From Hormiphora californensis (taxonomy: Eukaryota; Ctenophora; Tentaculata; Cydippida; Pleurobrachiidae), in NCBI GenBank assembly GCA_020137815.1, contig CM035355.1, positions 5,785,350 to 5,849,349 on the forward strand: a DNA stretch of 64,000 nt, written 5' to 3'. Below the pieces are notes generated by a model. The model was not told the DNA's origin, did not search any database, and was given only the letters and a program-made list of their open reading frames with translations. Position numbers and translations under genes: made by a program. Positions 54,532 to 64,000 of this stretch are shown piece by piece (position 1 is the stretch's first letter; every line of letters begins with the position of its first letter).

Positions 54532-55754
54532 CTACTGTCTAACGTAAAACAAATCCTGCTCTATAGGTTTTCCCACCCAACTACCGTATCCAGCCTCAGC
54601 CAAGCCATCGAAAACTCTCTTTTTTCGAAGTTGGTACACCTCTGCGTCTGCCTTGACAGCGTTGTAGTACTGTTCTTGGTATGGCGTACTCTTCGTAACG
54701 ACAGAACACACTTCGTTAAATTTCCTAGAGGGGGAGAGAGGTGAGCGAGGTGAGAGAGAAGAGAGGGTAGGGTAAATAGAGGTGAGAGAGGTGAGAGAGA
54801 GAGGGCGGGTAAATTTAGTAACGATAGTTAAATGATCAGTTTTATAGGTAGTTAAATAGACAAGGGGTTTAAGAAAAAAATTTGTGATAGAAAATATGGC
54901 ATACGAAAATGCAGACAACCACTATCTTTCAAGATGCGATACAATTCTAGAACATCTGATTCGATGAAATCTAATTCTAGGAAATCAGAAGACAAGTATG
55001 TTTTGTAAACTCTAAACTTACTTAAAAAGAGATTTTTTGGACAGTCTACTTGGTTCTCCATTTGTCTTCAATCCCACGCTTGTTTTGATGACTTCGGTGG
55101 CTGTTTCACCGAGAATCCAATCTTTAGCGTAGTCTAAGAATATGGTGGTGTTAGCATTTCAAACTTTTAAAAATCACTTAACAAATTAATTTTATTAATG
55201 TTTTACTCTAATAATAGGTGTCATAAAATATTAGAACTTGTTAAGGGTAAAACACATGTTAGAGACAGATGGAATTGTAACTGGTATTTGTGATTGGTAG
55301 TTACTTACTGCAGGATTTACAGGGTACTCGGTGCTCCTGCGGTGATACAGGCAGGATCAGTAGATCAGAGGGAGATGCACCAGGAGAGGCAGTTGACTGG
55401 AGGAGAGATGAAATTGTGAAATTGGAACACAACTGTTTAGTATACATATTGTTGGAAAAAAGTTAGAATAATCAACTCAATTGAACTCAAAGATAGTTCC
55501 ATCACTGTAGGCTAGTTCTCGGCTAATAACGCTGATTATATCTCACCTCACCTCTAGATACAAGTGCCGAGACCCCCAACCCCGGTTCCCCCACCCCTGC
55601 TCACCTCAACTCTAGATACGAGTGCCCGTTGGATGTGGGCCTTATGGAAGAGTCCACCTATAACAACAGACTTGAGGAAGACAGGCTGGATGAAGTGGGA
55701 GAGCATGGCTCCCTGGACCCCAACAGCGTTCCATATAGCCATCTGAAAAGAGCA

Positions 55755-55842
<88 letters not shown>

Positions 55843-58800
55843 TCAGAGAGAGAAAGATCAGAGAGACAGAGAGAAAGAGAACATACCTTGTCACTGCAGG
55901 ACATGGTACAAAGTCTCTCCCCCGCCATTATCCCATCCCATGTTTGATGCGAAGATTCTCTATTGCTCACTGGTATCGTCCCCTCGCCACACTCGATCTT
56001 ACTTCTCAGTACACCTCTGCTTAGCTGCTGAAATAGATTCAATGTTAAAATATGAAACGATAAAACGATAAAAATATGAAAAGATGAAACGATAAAAATA
56101 TGAAAAGATGAAAATATTAAAAGATGACAGGATAAGGTTTGAGAGTGCTTGCCCTATCTCTTGTTATTATGTCCCTATTACAGGGTAAAGAATTTAAATA
56201 ATAAAACTTGATTGTGAAAGATGTGGTAATCTCTGAATAGTTTGTAGTCTCTCGAAGGTTTTTAATTTGTCAGATCGCTATCTTGACAGATTCTTATCAA
56301 ACTTGAAATTTTGAGGGGCCAGTAACTGTAACTTGTCACTAACACTTCACAGTTTGTATAGTCTAGACAGCAGCACAAGTTGTTATCTTGATAGTTGTTT
56401 ATTTTGACAGTTTGCTGTTAGCACTGGTTCTTATCTGGACAGTTTGGAGGGAAACTGCACCAAATTTGGGTTGTCTGCTTGAAAATAAGAGATTGTATCC
56501 AGATTCAAATTTAAGATCCACAGATAACGCTAAATATCTCCAGATAACACTAACTCAGATAAAAACTAAATATTGTTGGCGTGAATTGATGGTGGGTTGT
56601 GTTCTATTTGTATTTTATCATAAATTCATTTACCCGGAAACAGTACTGAGGTACATAATTTGACTCGAATTGCAGTCTTGATTAATTACATCATAACATT
56701 CATTTGGAACATACGTTCAACCGAATAATGCTCGAACAGCTGGCAGTGAAGACCGAGCGGCTGGTGAAAGGAGCGGCTGGTGAAGCGAAGTATTCCTACT
56801 TAAACGAACGAGGAGTGCATCCCCATTACCTTATACACACCTGTAATAATTAAATAGGCCACCAACCACCCAAATCGTAACAGCACCCTTGAAAAAGCTA
56901 TGTACAAGCCAGTAGATCAACCCGATTACGTATCCTTAACAGACAAGTGATGCGTTCCCTCACTGACGTTCCCGATATGAAGGCAGAACTATTTCAATCA
57001 CAATATACCTAAAAATACTCTGCACTCCTTCAAACTCTTTATCTTGCTGCAGACAATATTACCCCTTCTACATATAACATGTTTTCTCCACAGCCGGTAT
57101 TGAAAAGGCATTACATGACCTCAATCCCTCCTCCAGACGCAGCAATGACAGACAAACCTCAGCCGGCCCACCAGGAGATATTTCTGATGTAAGTAATTGA
57201 CTTGGAATCCGCAATCAAACACGGTCTGATTCTATAACGACAAATTTAAATTTAAATAAACACATAACAGTGGTGCTCCGTCATATTGGCCTCCCGCATA
57301 AAGCGTCGCCCAAAGCGTTGTCCGTCAAAAACGCACTTCGCTGATATTGAAAGCGTTTTTGCACGTTTTGGACGTCGTGGACAACGCTTTGGGCGACGCT
57401 GTTCACGGAGCACTACTGTAATAAAATATGTATGTAAACACAAACACCAAATAAATAGTCTCTGCTAGTATTATAGATGGCACTCTAGAAGATGATGATC
57501 TGGCTCTCTTTCGTATAGTCCTCTTGCAGTACATGGGAGCCAGTCGCTTTGCCAGTCACCAGTCTATTGGTCACCGATCCATCGGTCACTGCCAGCTGTT
57601 TGAGCATGATTCGGTTGAACTTAAACTGTTCCAAATAATAGTAAAAGAAATGGGTGATGTAATTTCTAAGACTGATTAAATTCGAGTCAAATAATGAATA
57701 TATTGTATCCCTGTAACGTTCCCGGGTGAATGAAAATAATAAGATATGAAAGTAACAATGTCTCCAGATGAAACTAAATATATTCCAACATAACAACCTG
57801 GTTACTGCCCGTGCCATCCTCTGTCTCACTGTTTCCACAGTAGATCCTGGCATCCCCACAGGGGGCAGTGGAGATGTACAGATGGAAGGACAAGCCTGGG
57901 AGGAGGTGGTGGGGTTAAATAAAGGGACTTTGATGATTAAGGACAGGCCTGGGAGGTGGTGGTGGGTGTTGTGGGATGATGTGATTGAGCAATGTTTAAA
58001 AAAAATTGTGATGGTCGAATTTATAATATTAGTATCCCTTTACATATTAACTAATACAAGCCCCTGAGATGTTTGAATAATCTAGAATAATAGCCGTGCT
58101 AAATAACCGAATATAGTAGTAACCGGTGGTGAATTTTACACATACGACCGCATCATAATATGTAGTACAGTACTGAGTTTGGTTACTTAGCTACCCCTAG
58201 TTACCCCTGGTTACCTGGTTGCACCGTCAGCAAGAAGGGAGGGTCAGGAGATTTAACCAGAATACTAGTTTCCCTACTATGAAACCTTTTCACTTGTTCC
58301 AGAAGGAACCTTTTAAAGGCTCGTCTGGCAAGGACCTCGGCATGGCAGTCGTTAACAACGTTGCCAGAGGTACTCAGATTCTCTCCGTCTATACACTTGG
58401 TACCAGTACTGAGAACCAGGACTTGGAGGTCGTCCGAGCCTGATACATCCGACTGAAGGGAGATAGGTTGCGAGTTATATCCGACTGAAGGGAGAGAAGT
58501 TGTGAGTTTCATCCGACTAAAGGGAGGAGTTTCTCTTTCTATCTCGAATTTCCAAACCATATCAACAGACAAGTACTACAGTGTGAGCTAGAAAGTGAAG
58601 TTTTCCAAGGACTCTGGACATCAGGAACCGACCGACACAAGTAAACAACCAATCAGAACTCGTTATTTAGGTCACGTGACTGGTTATCAGCCAATCAGGG
58701 ACCAGTATTTCCTGATTCGGTCGGTTCCTGCAATATACCTTGTCAGATTTCCGGACCAGAATCCCTGCTAGAACCTTTCTCTTTATCTCGTGCTCCAACA

Positions 58801-61800
58801 GCCCTTCCGTCAACTGTGGGATGTGGGGTTGTTATGTTCTAACCCTCCTTTCCAATAACTGGGGACGCGGCGAGAGAGGGTCGAGCAAGGCAAGGGTTTA
58901 TTCTGTAATACTTATCTTTTTACAATCAAATTCAGATATTTTCATAGATCTGTTTACTGCAGAATTACCTTTTCATATTTTTGTTTCACAAGGTTTGAAA
59001 CAGCACGAGCAAATGCCAGCTCATCGGTAGAGTAATCTTCAGCCTTCCAACTCTGACTCTGTAAATAAGATTTTAGTTGTTTAATCCTATACCTCACAGC
59101 TCATAAAATGAGCCATGACTCATGAAATCAATATGTAACAATGAAAATTAGTTGTTGGATTGCCCTCTCCAAACCGGGCAGTGTGCGAGACCTATAACAG
59201 TCATAGTGTATAGTATGACAACATGCCCCGGGAATCCCCACCCTGCACCACTTACCAGTGCGGTAGTGCTGTGCTCAGTGTGTCCCAACTTCTCTTGTAA
59301 GACCTGTAGGGCCGCATTTAGTTTGGCACCTTTCTTGGTTGTCCCAGTCGCTACCCACTCTTCCTTTTTGATTGTCAGGGTGGCCTCAAACTTCTTACTG
59401 TGGTCCGGATTGTTAGGCACCTAACGGGAGAGAGTTGGTGAGAGATTGTTATTTAAGTAATTTAATATTTATATCGCTCTCGAGTACACATAGTATACTA
59501 TTACTAGTTGTTAATCAATCGATTGTCGATTCATCCACATGAGAACGTCGAACTAAATTCTGGTAGGGTAAAATAATACGCGGAGTGAGCTGAACAAACC
59601 TCCATGATTTTCAAAGTAGGATGGAATATTTGGTTCACTAGTGCCAGGGCATTCATCTTGCTCTCCGGGTCTGCTTTTTCAAGTAGAGTTTTAGCATCTA
59701 TTACTGGGTCCGATATCCCATTAGTTCCATTCACGCCATTGGTCAACTTCTTTCGGCCATTTCCTGCAGATAAACACTGTTATAGTATCATGTGGTAATC
59801 ATGAGCCAGTTATCAGCAGAGGGAGACCTACAAAGTAGAAACAATAATATCCTGGTAACTCTATCAGTGGAAAGAGTCTTAATAAACTAAAACTATTTGA
59901 ATCTGGGTCTACCAAGATGTAAACAAACAAAAGCTATGAGTGTCTGAAGAAGTAGATACTATCCCTACCAGGAACCGACCGACACAAGTAAACAACCAAT
60001 CAGAATTCGTTATTTAGGTCACGTGACTGGTTATCAGCCAATCAGGGACCAGTATTTCCTGATTCGGTCGGTTCCTGATTCCTACCTTTAGAGTGTTCAC
60101 CAACATAACCCTGAACATCCTTCAGCTCAGGGGCAGGGGGTATCAGGAACCTTCTAATATCCTCCCTGCAAGACTCCAGTTTAGCTATTAGAAACTGGGC
60201 AGCAGCAGCACGGGCATCCTTCACTTTCCTTCCACCACCTGTAGTTACTTGGTGAAGTATTGACTTGGGGTAATGACGTAACGTCGTGAAGTATTGATAC
60301 GCGCTAATGATATCATTTAACAAGTCATAGTAATAACTATGACAGAATATTAATTATTGTATCTACTATTGTATATTTTCGGTTGAACAGAGCTACAGAT
60401 ATGATTATCATTATAAATGGGACGTTAAGATTACCAATGTAAATTTCTGGTACATGTTCACCTTTCCCTATGTATGTCACGTTGTCAATGGTAACGGAGC
60501 AGGATACTTCAAAGTTGGATATCCGCATCTTGGGTCCGAGTTGTTGGAAGGAGAAATGGTTCTGTTTAAATACTGGCAGTGGTATCAGTGCTTTCTGGCA
60601 GAATTCCTAAAAAATTGTTATTTTCAGAAAGGCTGCATCGTAAAGGCCATATTAGGTGTTATAAACTGCTGTATAATATAGTGCATTATATTCATTTATT
60701 AATCATTATTAATACTATTCATGATTGTACCATTAATATTTAGACTCAAGAACCCCAATTTATTAGCGAATATAATGATATCATGATAAGATATCATGAA
60801 TATTTTGGCACAAAACCCCCAATTTACCTGCACAAGAGAGATGGGATGTTTCGAATTCATGATATCAAAAAGGGGTCCATGGTGGGGTATAGTTGGCACA
60901 GGCTCCTTCTTTACTGCAGATGGTTTCTTTGTCTTCTTCTTCTTCAAAACTCCCTCTTCATCTTCCTTCTTCATTGGTTTCAGTGGGCCATCCTCTTCTG
61001 TCAAATTCTCCAGAATTATCAGCATCTTCGCTGCTGCACTCACCTTGGCGGCTTTTTTATTTAACGCTAAGTAGAGTTTGTGTTAGCTTCAAGTTGTTAT
61101 ATAATGGAGAGTATGTGAGTGAGTCAGTTTACAACAGACAGTGCAGATGAAATGTCGCAGATCCGAAGTGTATCACTACAGAGTGGACCATAAATTCTGA
61201 GGCCGGGGGACGATCAGGAATAGCTCCAAAAAGGTGATATAGTTGTACAGTAACTGTGTGTGTGTGTGTGTTTGTGTCACTATCACCATTGGAACATTGA
61301 ATCATACCCTGTCCAGTAGTTTCAGATTGTCCCAGGATAAGTCGACAGTTGAACAATCCATTCACAATATCTTCCTCGTACACAGGCTTCAAACTATTCT
61401 TACTACAGTACTCCTGCACAGTCGACACAGGGTTCTGCTGTCTCTCTGCTATCTTATCTAGCTCTGTCTTGTTTGATGCGATAACAGGTGAACGGCCACA
61501 CAGTGCATCAAGCAGCCGGCATGCAGAATTCGCTTTAGCCTCCTTTTTGGATGTCCCAAAACCTAGTATTAATTAGAAAAAGGGGGAGTTAATTAGATTA
61601 GGTAACCATGTGAGTGGCAACCAATTAAATTCATCTCCATCCGGCATCCCCCGTTCATCTTACCTCTATAAAGGTGCAGAGGTCACACAAACCCACGGCT
61701 ACAAGGCTTTAAATGGTTACCCAAACTAACTACTAATTGTACTACTAACTAAGCAGTAAGCTGGGTGTTGTCGTTACCTTTATAGACGAAATCTTTGTAC

Positions 61801-62272
61801 TGGTACCGAGGGTAATACTGGTTGACGGGATTAAAGTACACATTATACAGCGCCTCATCACGGACTCCATCCGGTACTTTAGACCGGGTTGAGACTCTGA
61901 CCACAAACTTGAGGTTGTTCGTCCCCTCTACCTCCGTCAGGTCTTCATACTTGGGGACACTAATCCGGTTTTGTTGTGCCAACTCCTATTTTGAGGAGGG
62001 GGGTTGTCTAGCTAGACTCTGTTTCGTGCACCCGTAAAGGAGGGTTAGAACATAACAAGGGGGGGGGTGTTCAAGGAAATCGAAGATCTACACTAAAGAT
62101 TTATTTGAAGTCCAAGATCTAGCATATAATTGGGATTCAGATTTTATTACCAACGCTTAAACATAATATCCGTGGATTTCTTACTTACGTATAGAGTTGA
62201 GACGGGGTTTTTCATCATTTCGGAAGCGGGTCCAATGCTTCGTTTTGGTGCCTTGCATGATCTGGACAACAT
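54532..62272 (-). CDS. ADAR: Adenosine deaminase acting on RNA with four dsRNA-binding domains
   Basis: Seventeen exons in phase, 861 aa: 62272-62189, 61985-61778, 61562-61308, 61066-60828, 60606-60462, 60238-60086, 59763-59600, 59420-59256, 59058-58969, 58813-58739, 58452-58215, 57895-57798, 56027-55887, 55742-55605, 55396-55309, 55133-55022 and 54724-54532. dsRBDs at about residues 20-118 ([10 protein letters not shown]), 141-202 ([10 protein letters not shown]), 251-333 ([13 protein letters not shown], a degenerate KKxAK) and 387-463 ([10 protein letters not shown]). The deaminase (about 478-861) has NDCHAEV with His and catalytic Glu, [10 protein letters not shown] and TMSCSDK for zinc, [18 protein letters not shown], and the closing [13 protein letters not shown]. 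It converts A to I in nuclear dsRNA. Human ADAR1 has three dsRBDs and ADAR2 two. An earlier 5' exon is possible. Two introns carry hAT MITEs near the donor. Confidence 0.94.
55757..55840. repeat. (GA)n microsatellite filling an ADAR intron
   Basis: In the 144-bp intron 55743-55886, over half is (GA)n on plus, meaning (CT)n on the coding strand just upstream of the acceptor ctcttttcag. It can serve as an extended polypyrimidine tract. Confidence 0.95.
57094..57188 (+). other. Orphan exon-like segment on the strand opposite ADAR
   Basis: Acceptor tttctccacag and donor gtaagt flank 95 bp with one clean frame: [20 protein letters not shown] then [11 protein letters not shown]. No partner exons seen on this strand. 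It may belong to the surrounding element. Confidence 0.3.
57268..57417. mobile_element. Palindromic MITE with gcgtcgcccaaagcgttgtc arms
   Basis: The left end cagtggtgctccgt and the following aagcgtcgcccaaagcgttg pair with acaacgctttgggcgacgct and acggagcactactg on the right. The centre is ~45 bp with a secondary aaagcgttttt/aaaacgc pairing. Confidence 0.8.
58445..58526. repeat. 32-bp tandem triplication of an ADAR splice acceptor
   Basis: On the coding strand, ctcccttcag|tcggat occurs with exon starts at 58452 and 58484, and as ctttag|tcggat at 58516, spaced 32 bp. Only the acceptor at 58452 keeps the deaminase frame ([17 protein letters not shown]); the other two add 32 or 64 bases and shift frame. 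Confidence 0.85.
58622..58730. mobile_element. hAT-like MITE, copy D, beside an ADAR splice donor
   Basis: Full 109-bp copy. The donor of exon 58813-58739 is at 58737-58738, so the element starts about 7 bases into the intron. Flanking 8-mers do not match. Confidence 0.88.
59969..60077. mobile_element. hAT-like MITE, copy E, beside an ADAR splice donor
   Basis: Full 109-bp copy. Flanks atccctac and attcctac are a 7/8 target duplication. The donor of exon 60238-60086 is at 60084-60085, so only about 7 bases separate donor and element. Confidence 0.9.
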
Positions 62273-62362
62273 AGAATCTAAAAGTGATATCAATAATATT
62301 GTCATATTGGCGAACATTTCGAGCCGGGGACATGAGTACGATGCACCCTGTTGGGGTTAGGT

Positions 62363-62494
62363 GTGCACCTGTAAACAGGCCACGAAACACCCAGATCGTA
62401 ACGGCGCCCCGAAACACCCAGATTTTTTTAACGGCACCCCTTTTTACGGGCGCCGTTACGATCTGGGTGTTTGGAGGCCTGTTTACAGGTGCAC
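62363..62494. mobile_element. Foldback repeat with ~46-bp arms upstream of ADAR
   Basis: gtgcacctgtaaacaggcca … gatcgtaacggcgcc pairs with ggcgccgttacgatctgggt … cctgtttacaggtgcac. Part of the arm (caaatcgtaacagc) recurs at 56865-56885 in the ADAR intron, so it is dispersed. It lies 90-220 bp upstream of the first ADAR exon. Confidence 0.75.
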
Positions 62495-62590
62495 GCTGCC
62501 AAAAAAGTTGATTCACTAAAATGGCTCTAACCGCCAAACCACTCAACCGTTTTGGCTGATTCAAAGTTTATCTGGTAGGGAATGTCAAGG

Positions 62591-62652
62591 CCTAACCCCA
62601 ACCCAAACCCTAACCCTAACCCTAACCCTACGTTAGCCCTAACCCTAAAAAC
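62591..62652. repeat. Interstitial telomere-type repeat (CCCTAA)n
   Basis: About eight CCCTAA or one-base variants in tandem, interrupted by cgttag. This is the C-strand of the TTAGGG metazoan telomere repeat. It is too short and degenerate to be a telomere. Confidence 0.85.
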
Positions 62653-62831
62653 CGTTTGTCAGCACTCCCAAAACACCCAGATTTTAACGCTGGCCCTTTT
62701 TTTTTTGCGAAAGCCGGGGTACCGGTTCAATTAGTAAAATGGATATAGAAATCAATCTTATCTGTACATAAATTGGGTATAATAAATTAATTCTGGTTAT
62801 TGTTTTTAATCATGTATAAAATGTTAATATC

Positions 62832-63441
62832 ATAAGGAACCATAATAAAGTTCAAGAGCCTCCAAGAGCACCCAAGAGCGTACCCGATCGAAGAGAGACC
62901 ACACCTGAGAGCGCACCACACCCAAAAGAGACCACATCCAAGAGCGCACCACCTCCAGAAGACACCACTTCAAGAGCGCACCACATCAAAGAGAGCTCCC
63001 CATCCAGAAGATACCACGCGCAGGGGACACCACGCGCAGAAGAGACCAGCGCGGCGTTGTATTTGCGCGTGCGGTCTCTTCTGCGCGTGGTGTCCCCTGC
63101 GCGCGGTATCTTCTGGATGGGGAGCTCTCTTTGATGTGGTGCGCTCTTGAAGTGGTGTCTTTTGGAGGTGGTGCGCTCTTGGATGGGGTGCGCTCTTGAA
63201 CTTTATTAAAGTCGGATTTTTTGAAACTGTCACCCCCCTGAAATAACAAATTTGTCATATCTCCAGTTCCTGATAAGATAGAGACTTGAAATTTGGAGGT
63301 TCGGAAGAACTTAGCAAGATCTTTATAACCTCCAAATTTCAAGTCTCTATCTCATCAGGAACCGGACTTATGGTCATTTAAAGAAATTTGAAAACTCAGG
63401 GGGGTGACAGTTTCAAAAAATCCGACTTTATGGTTCCTTAT
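62832..63441. mobile_element. Foldback element, copy 1 (610 bp)
   Basis: Ends are ataaggaaccataa and its complement. The inside contains a long hairpin: roughly 62925-63050 (agagcgcaccacctccagaa … cgcgcagaagagacc) pairs with 63068-63190. Next to it is a second inverted pair, aaagtcggattttttgaaac / gtttcaaaaaatccgacttt (63205-63427), nested around catctccagttcctgataag-type arms. No coding. Confidence 0.8.
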
Positions 63442-63699
63442 TGCGATCACTAAAACTCTTCGGGCCCTTTTTTTACACTTCTTTGAAGAAACAACAAGCC
63501 GACACTTTGTTGACCCCCCCCCCCTCGTTGAAAGTGCGCTGCAAATTTAGTTTAAAACGTAACGCGCGTAAAATTGTATTTGTGTATTGCATTGGCGACG
63601 CGCATTTACATGGCTCGCAAAATCAAAACGTTTTTGACTTTTGTGACTTTTTCAAGCCTCCCTTGAAAAGCGCTGCGTTTGCTTGAAAAGCGCTGCCTT

Positions 63700-64000
63700 A
63701 TAAGGAACCATAATAAAGTTCAAGAGCCTCCAAGAGCACCCAAGAGCGTACCCGATCAAAGAGAGACCACACCTGAGAGCGCACCACACCCAAAAGAGAC
63801 CACATCCAAGAGCGCACCACCTCCAGAAGACACCACTTCAAGAGCGCACCACATCAAAGAGAGCTCCCCATCCAGAAGATACCACGCGCAGGGGACACCA
63901 CGCGCAGAAGAGACCAGCGCGGCGTTGTATTTGCGCGTGCGGTCTCTTCTGCGCGTGGTGTCCCCTGCGCGCGGTATCTTCTGGACGGGGAGCTCTCTTT
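63700..64000. mobile_element. Foldback element, copy 2, cut by the window edge
   Basis: Repeats the first ~300 bp of the copy at 62832 in direct orientation with very few differences (for example cccgatcaaag versus cccgatcgaag). The offset is 868 bp, with 258 bp of unrelated sequence between the copies. Confidence 0.9.

Larger units (their letters stand above)
56693..57628. mobile_element. Inverted-repeat element inside the ADAR intron 57797-56028
   Basis: About 95 bp around gctcgaacagctggcagtga (56693-56790) is matched in inverted orientation at 57535-57628 with roughly 85% identity by eye. The interior contains an additional palindromic MITE (57268-57417) and a plus-strand exon-like segment (57094-57188). 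The minus-strand frame through the right arm looks like an exon but does not fit ADAR phase or homology. Confidence 0.6.

Noticed and set aside
57485-57859. Minus-strand frame [16 protein letters not shown]… as an ADAR exon
   Set aside because: ADAR exons 57895-57798 and 56027-55887 join directly in phase with continuous homology, and this segment is the right arm of an inverted repeat.
62181-62564. 127-aa minus-strand frame over the ADAR first exon
   Set aside because: It is in a different frame from the dsRBD1 start and runs through a foldback repeat; the [15 protein letters not shown] frame is the one continuing into exon 2.

Overview
The window is nuclear DNA of an animal. Genes are intron-rich with GT-AG introns, mostly 75-350 bp, and there are no operons. 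The gene set is metazoan: adhesion GPCR, ADAR, tetraspanin, profilin, PIM-like kinase, Neuralized-type NHR protein, ISG12 family. Interstitial CCCTAA repeats fit a TTAGGG-type telomere. Compact genes and a divergent profilin suggest an early-branching or marine invertebrate (sponge, ctenophore or cnidarian grade), but the phylum cannot be fixed from the sequence. Almost every gene call below was built by joining exons by hand and checking reading phase across each junction.

Layout. 1-3570: seven tandem copies of a ~507-bp satellite. 4938-9728 (+): 3' part of an adhesion-type GPCR. 11091-20419 (-): a 193-aa single-NHR protein whose 6.9-kb intron holds a tandem (+) cluster of three ISG12/IFI27-like genes and a TA-flanked transposon. 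21913-22843 (+): intronless PIM-like kinase with a frameshift. 23510-25129 (+): unrecognised Thr/Pro-rich gene whose coding exon contains an expanded 25-bp minisatellite. 26310-31774 (-): profilin, with a complete tetraspanin gene (+) and a tRNA-like sequence nested in intron 1. 33502-34686 (-): ARL16-like GTPase with RFX X-box motifs. 34973-40130 and 47268-50837 (-): two related three-zinc-finger, RD/RE-rich nuclear proteins. Between these two lie SLBP (42987-44680), cyclin C (45071-46981) and a 288-bp perfect inverted repeat (41925-42719). 51104-52543 (-): single-exon cytochrome b5 reductase 4-like gene. 54532-62272 (-): a 17-exon ADAR with four dsRNA-binding domains. 62278-64000: inverted repeats, interstitial telomeric repeats and two foldback elements.

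Connections. Several genes serve nuclear RNA and transcription: ADAR edits dsRNA, SLBP binds histone mRNA, cyclin C belongs to the Mediator kinase module, and the two zinc-finger proteins look RNA-associated. This is probably chance clustering. The stronger theme is sequence architecture. Short transposons (hAT-like with 8-bp target duplications, and a pogo-like one) and microsatellites repeatedly lie within about 12 bp of 5' splice sites, and three minisatellites replicate splice-site motifs. Two genes sit whole inside introns of opposite-strand hosts. Several otherwise good reading frames carry one apparent break each (PIM-like, SLBP, zinc-finger A, the 23.5-kb gene). These may be assembly indels, unrecognised introns or real lesions.
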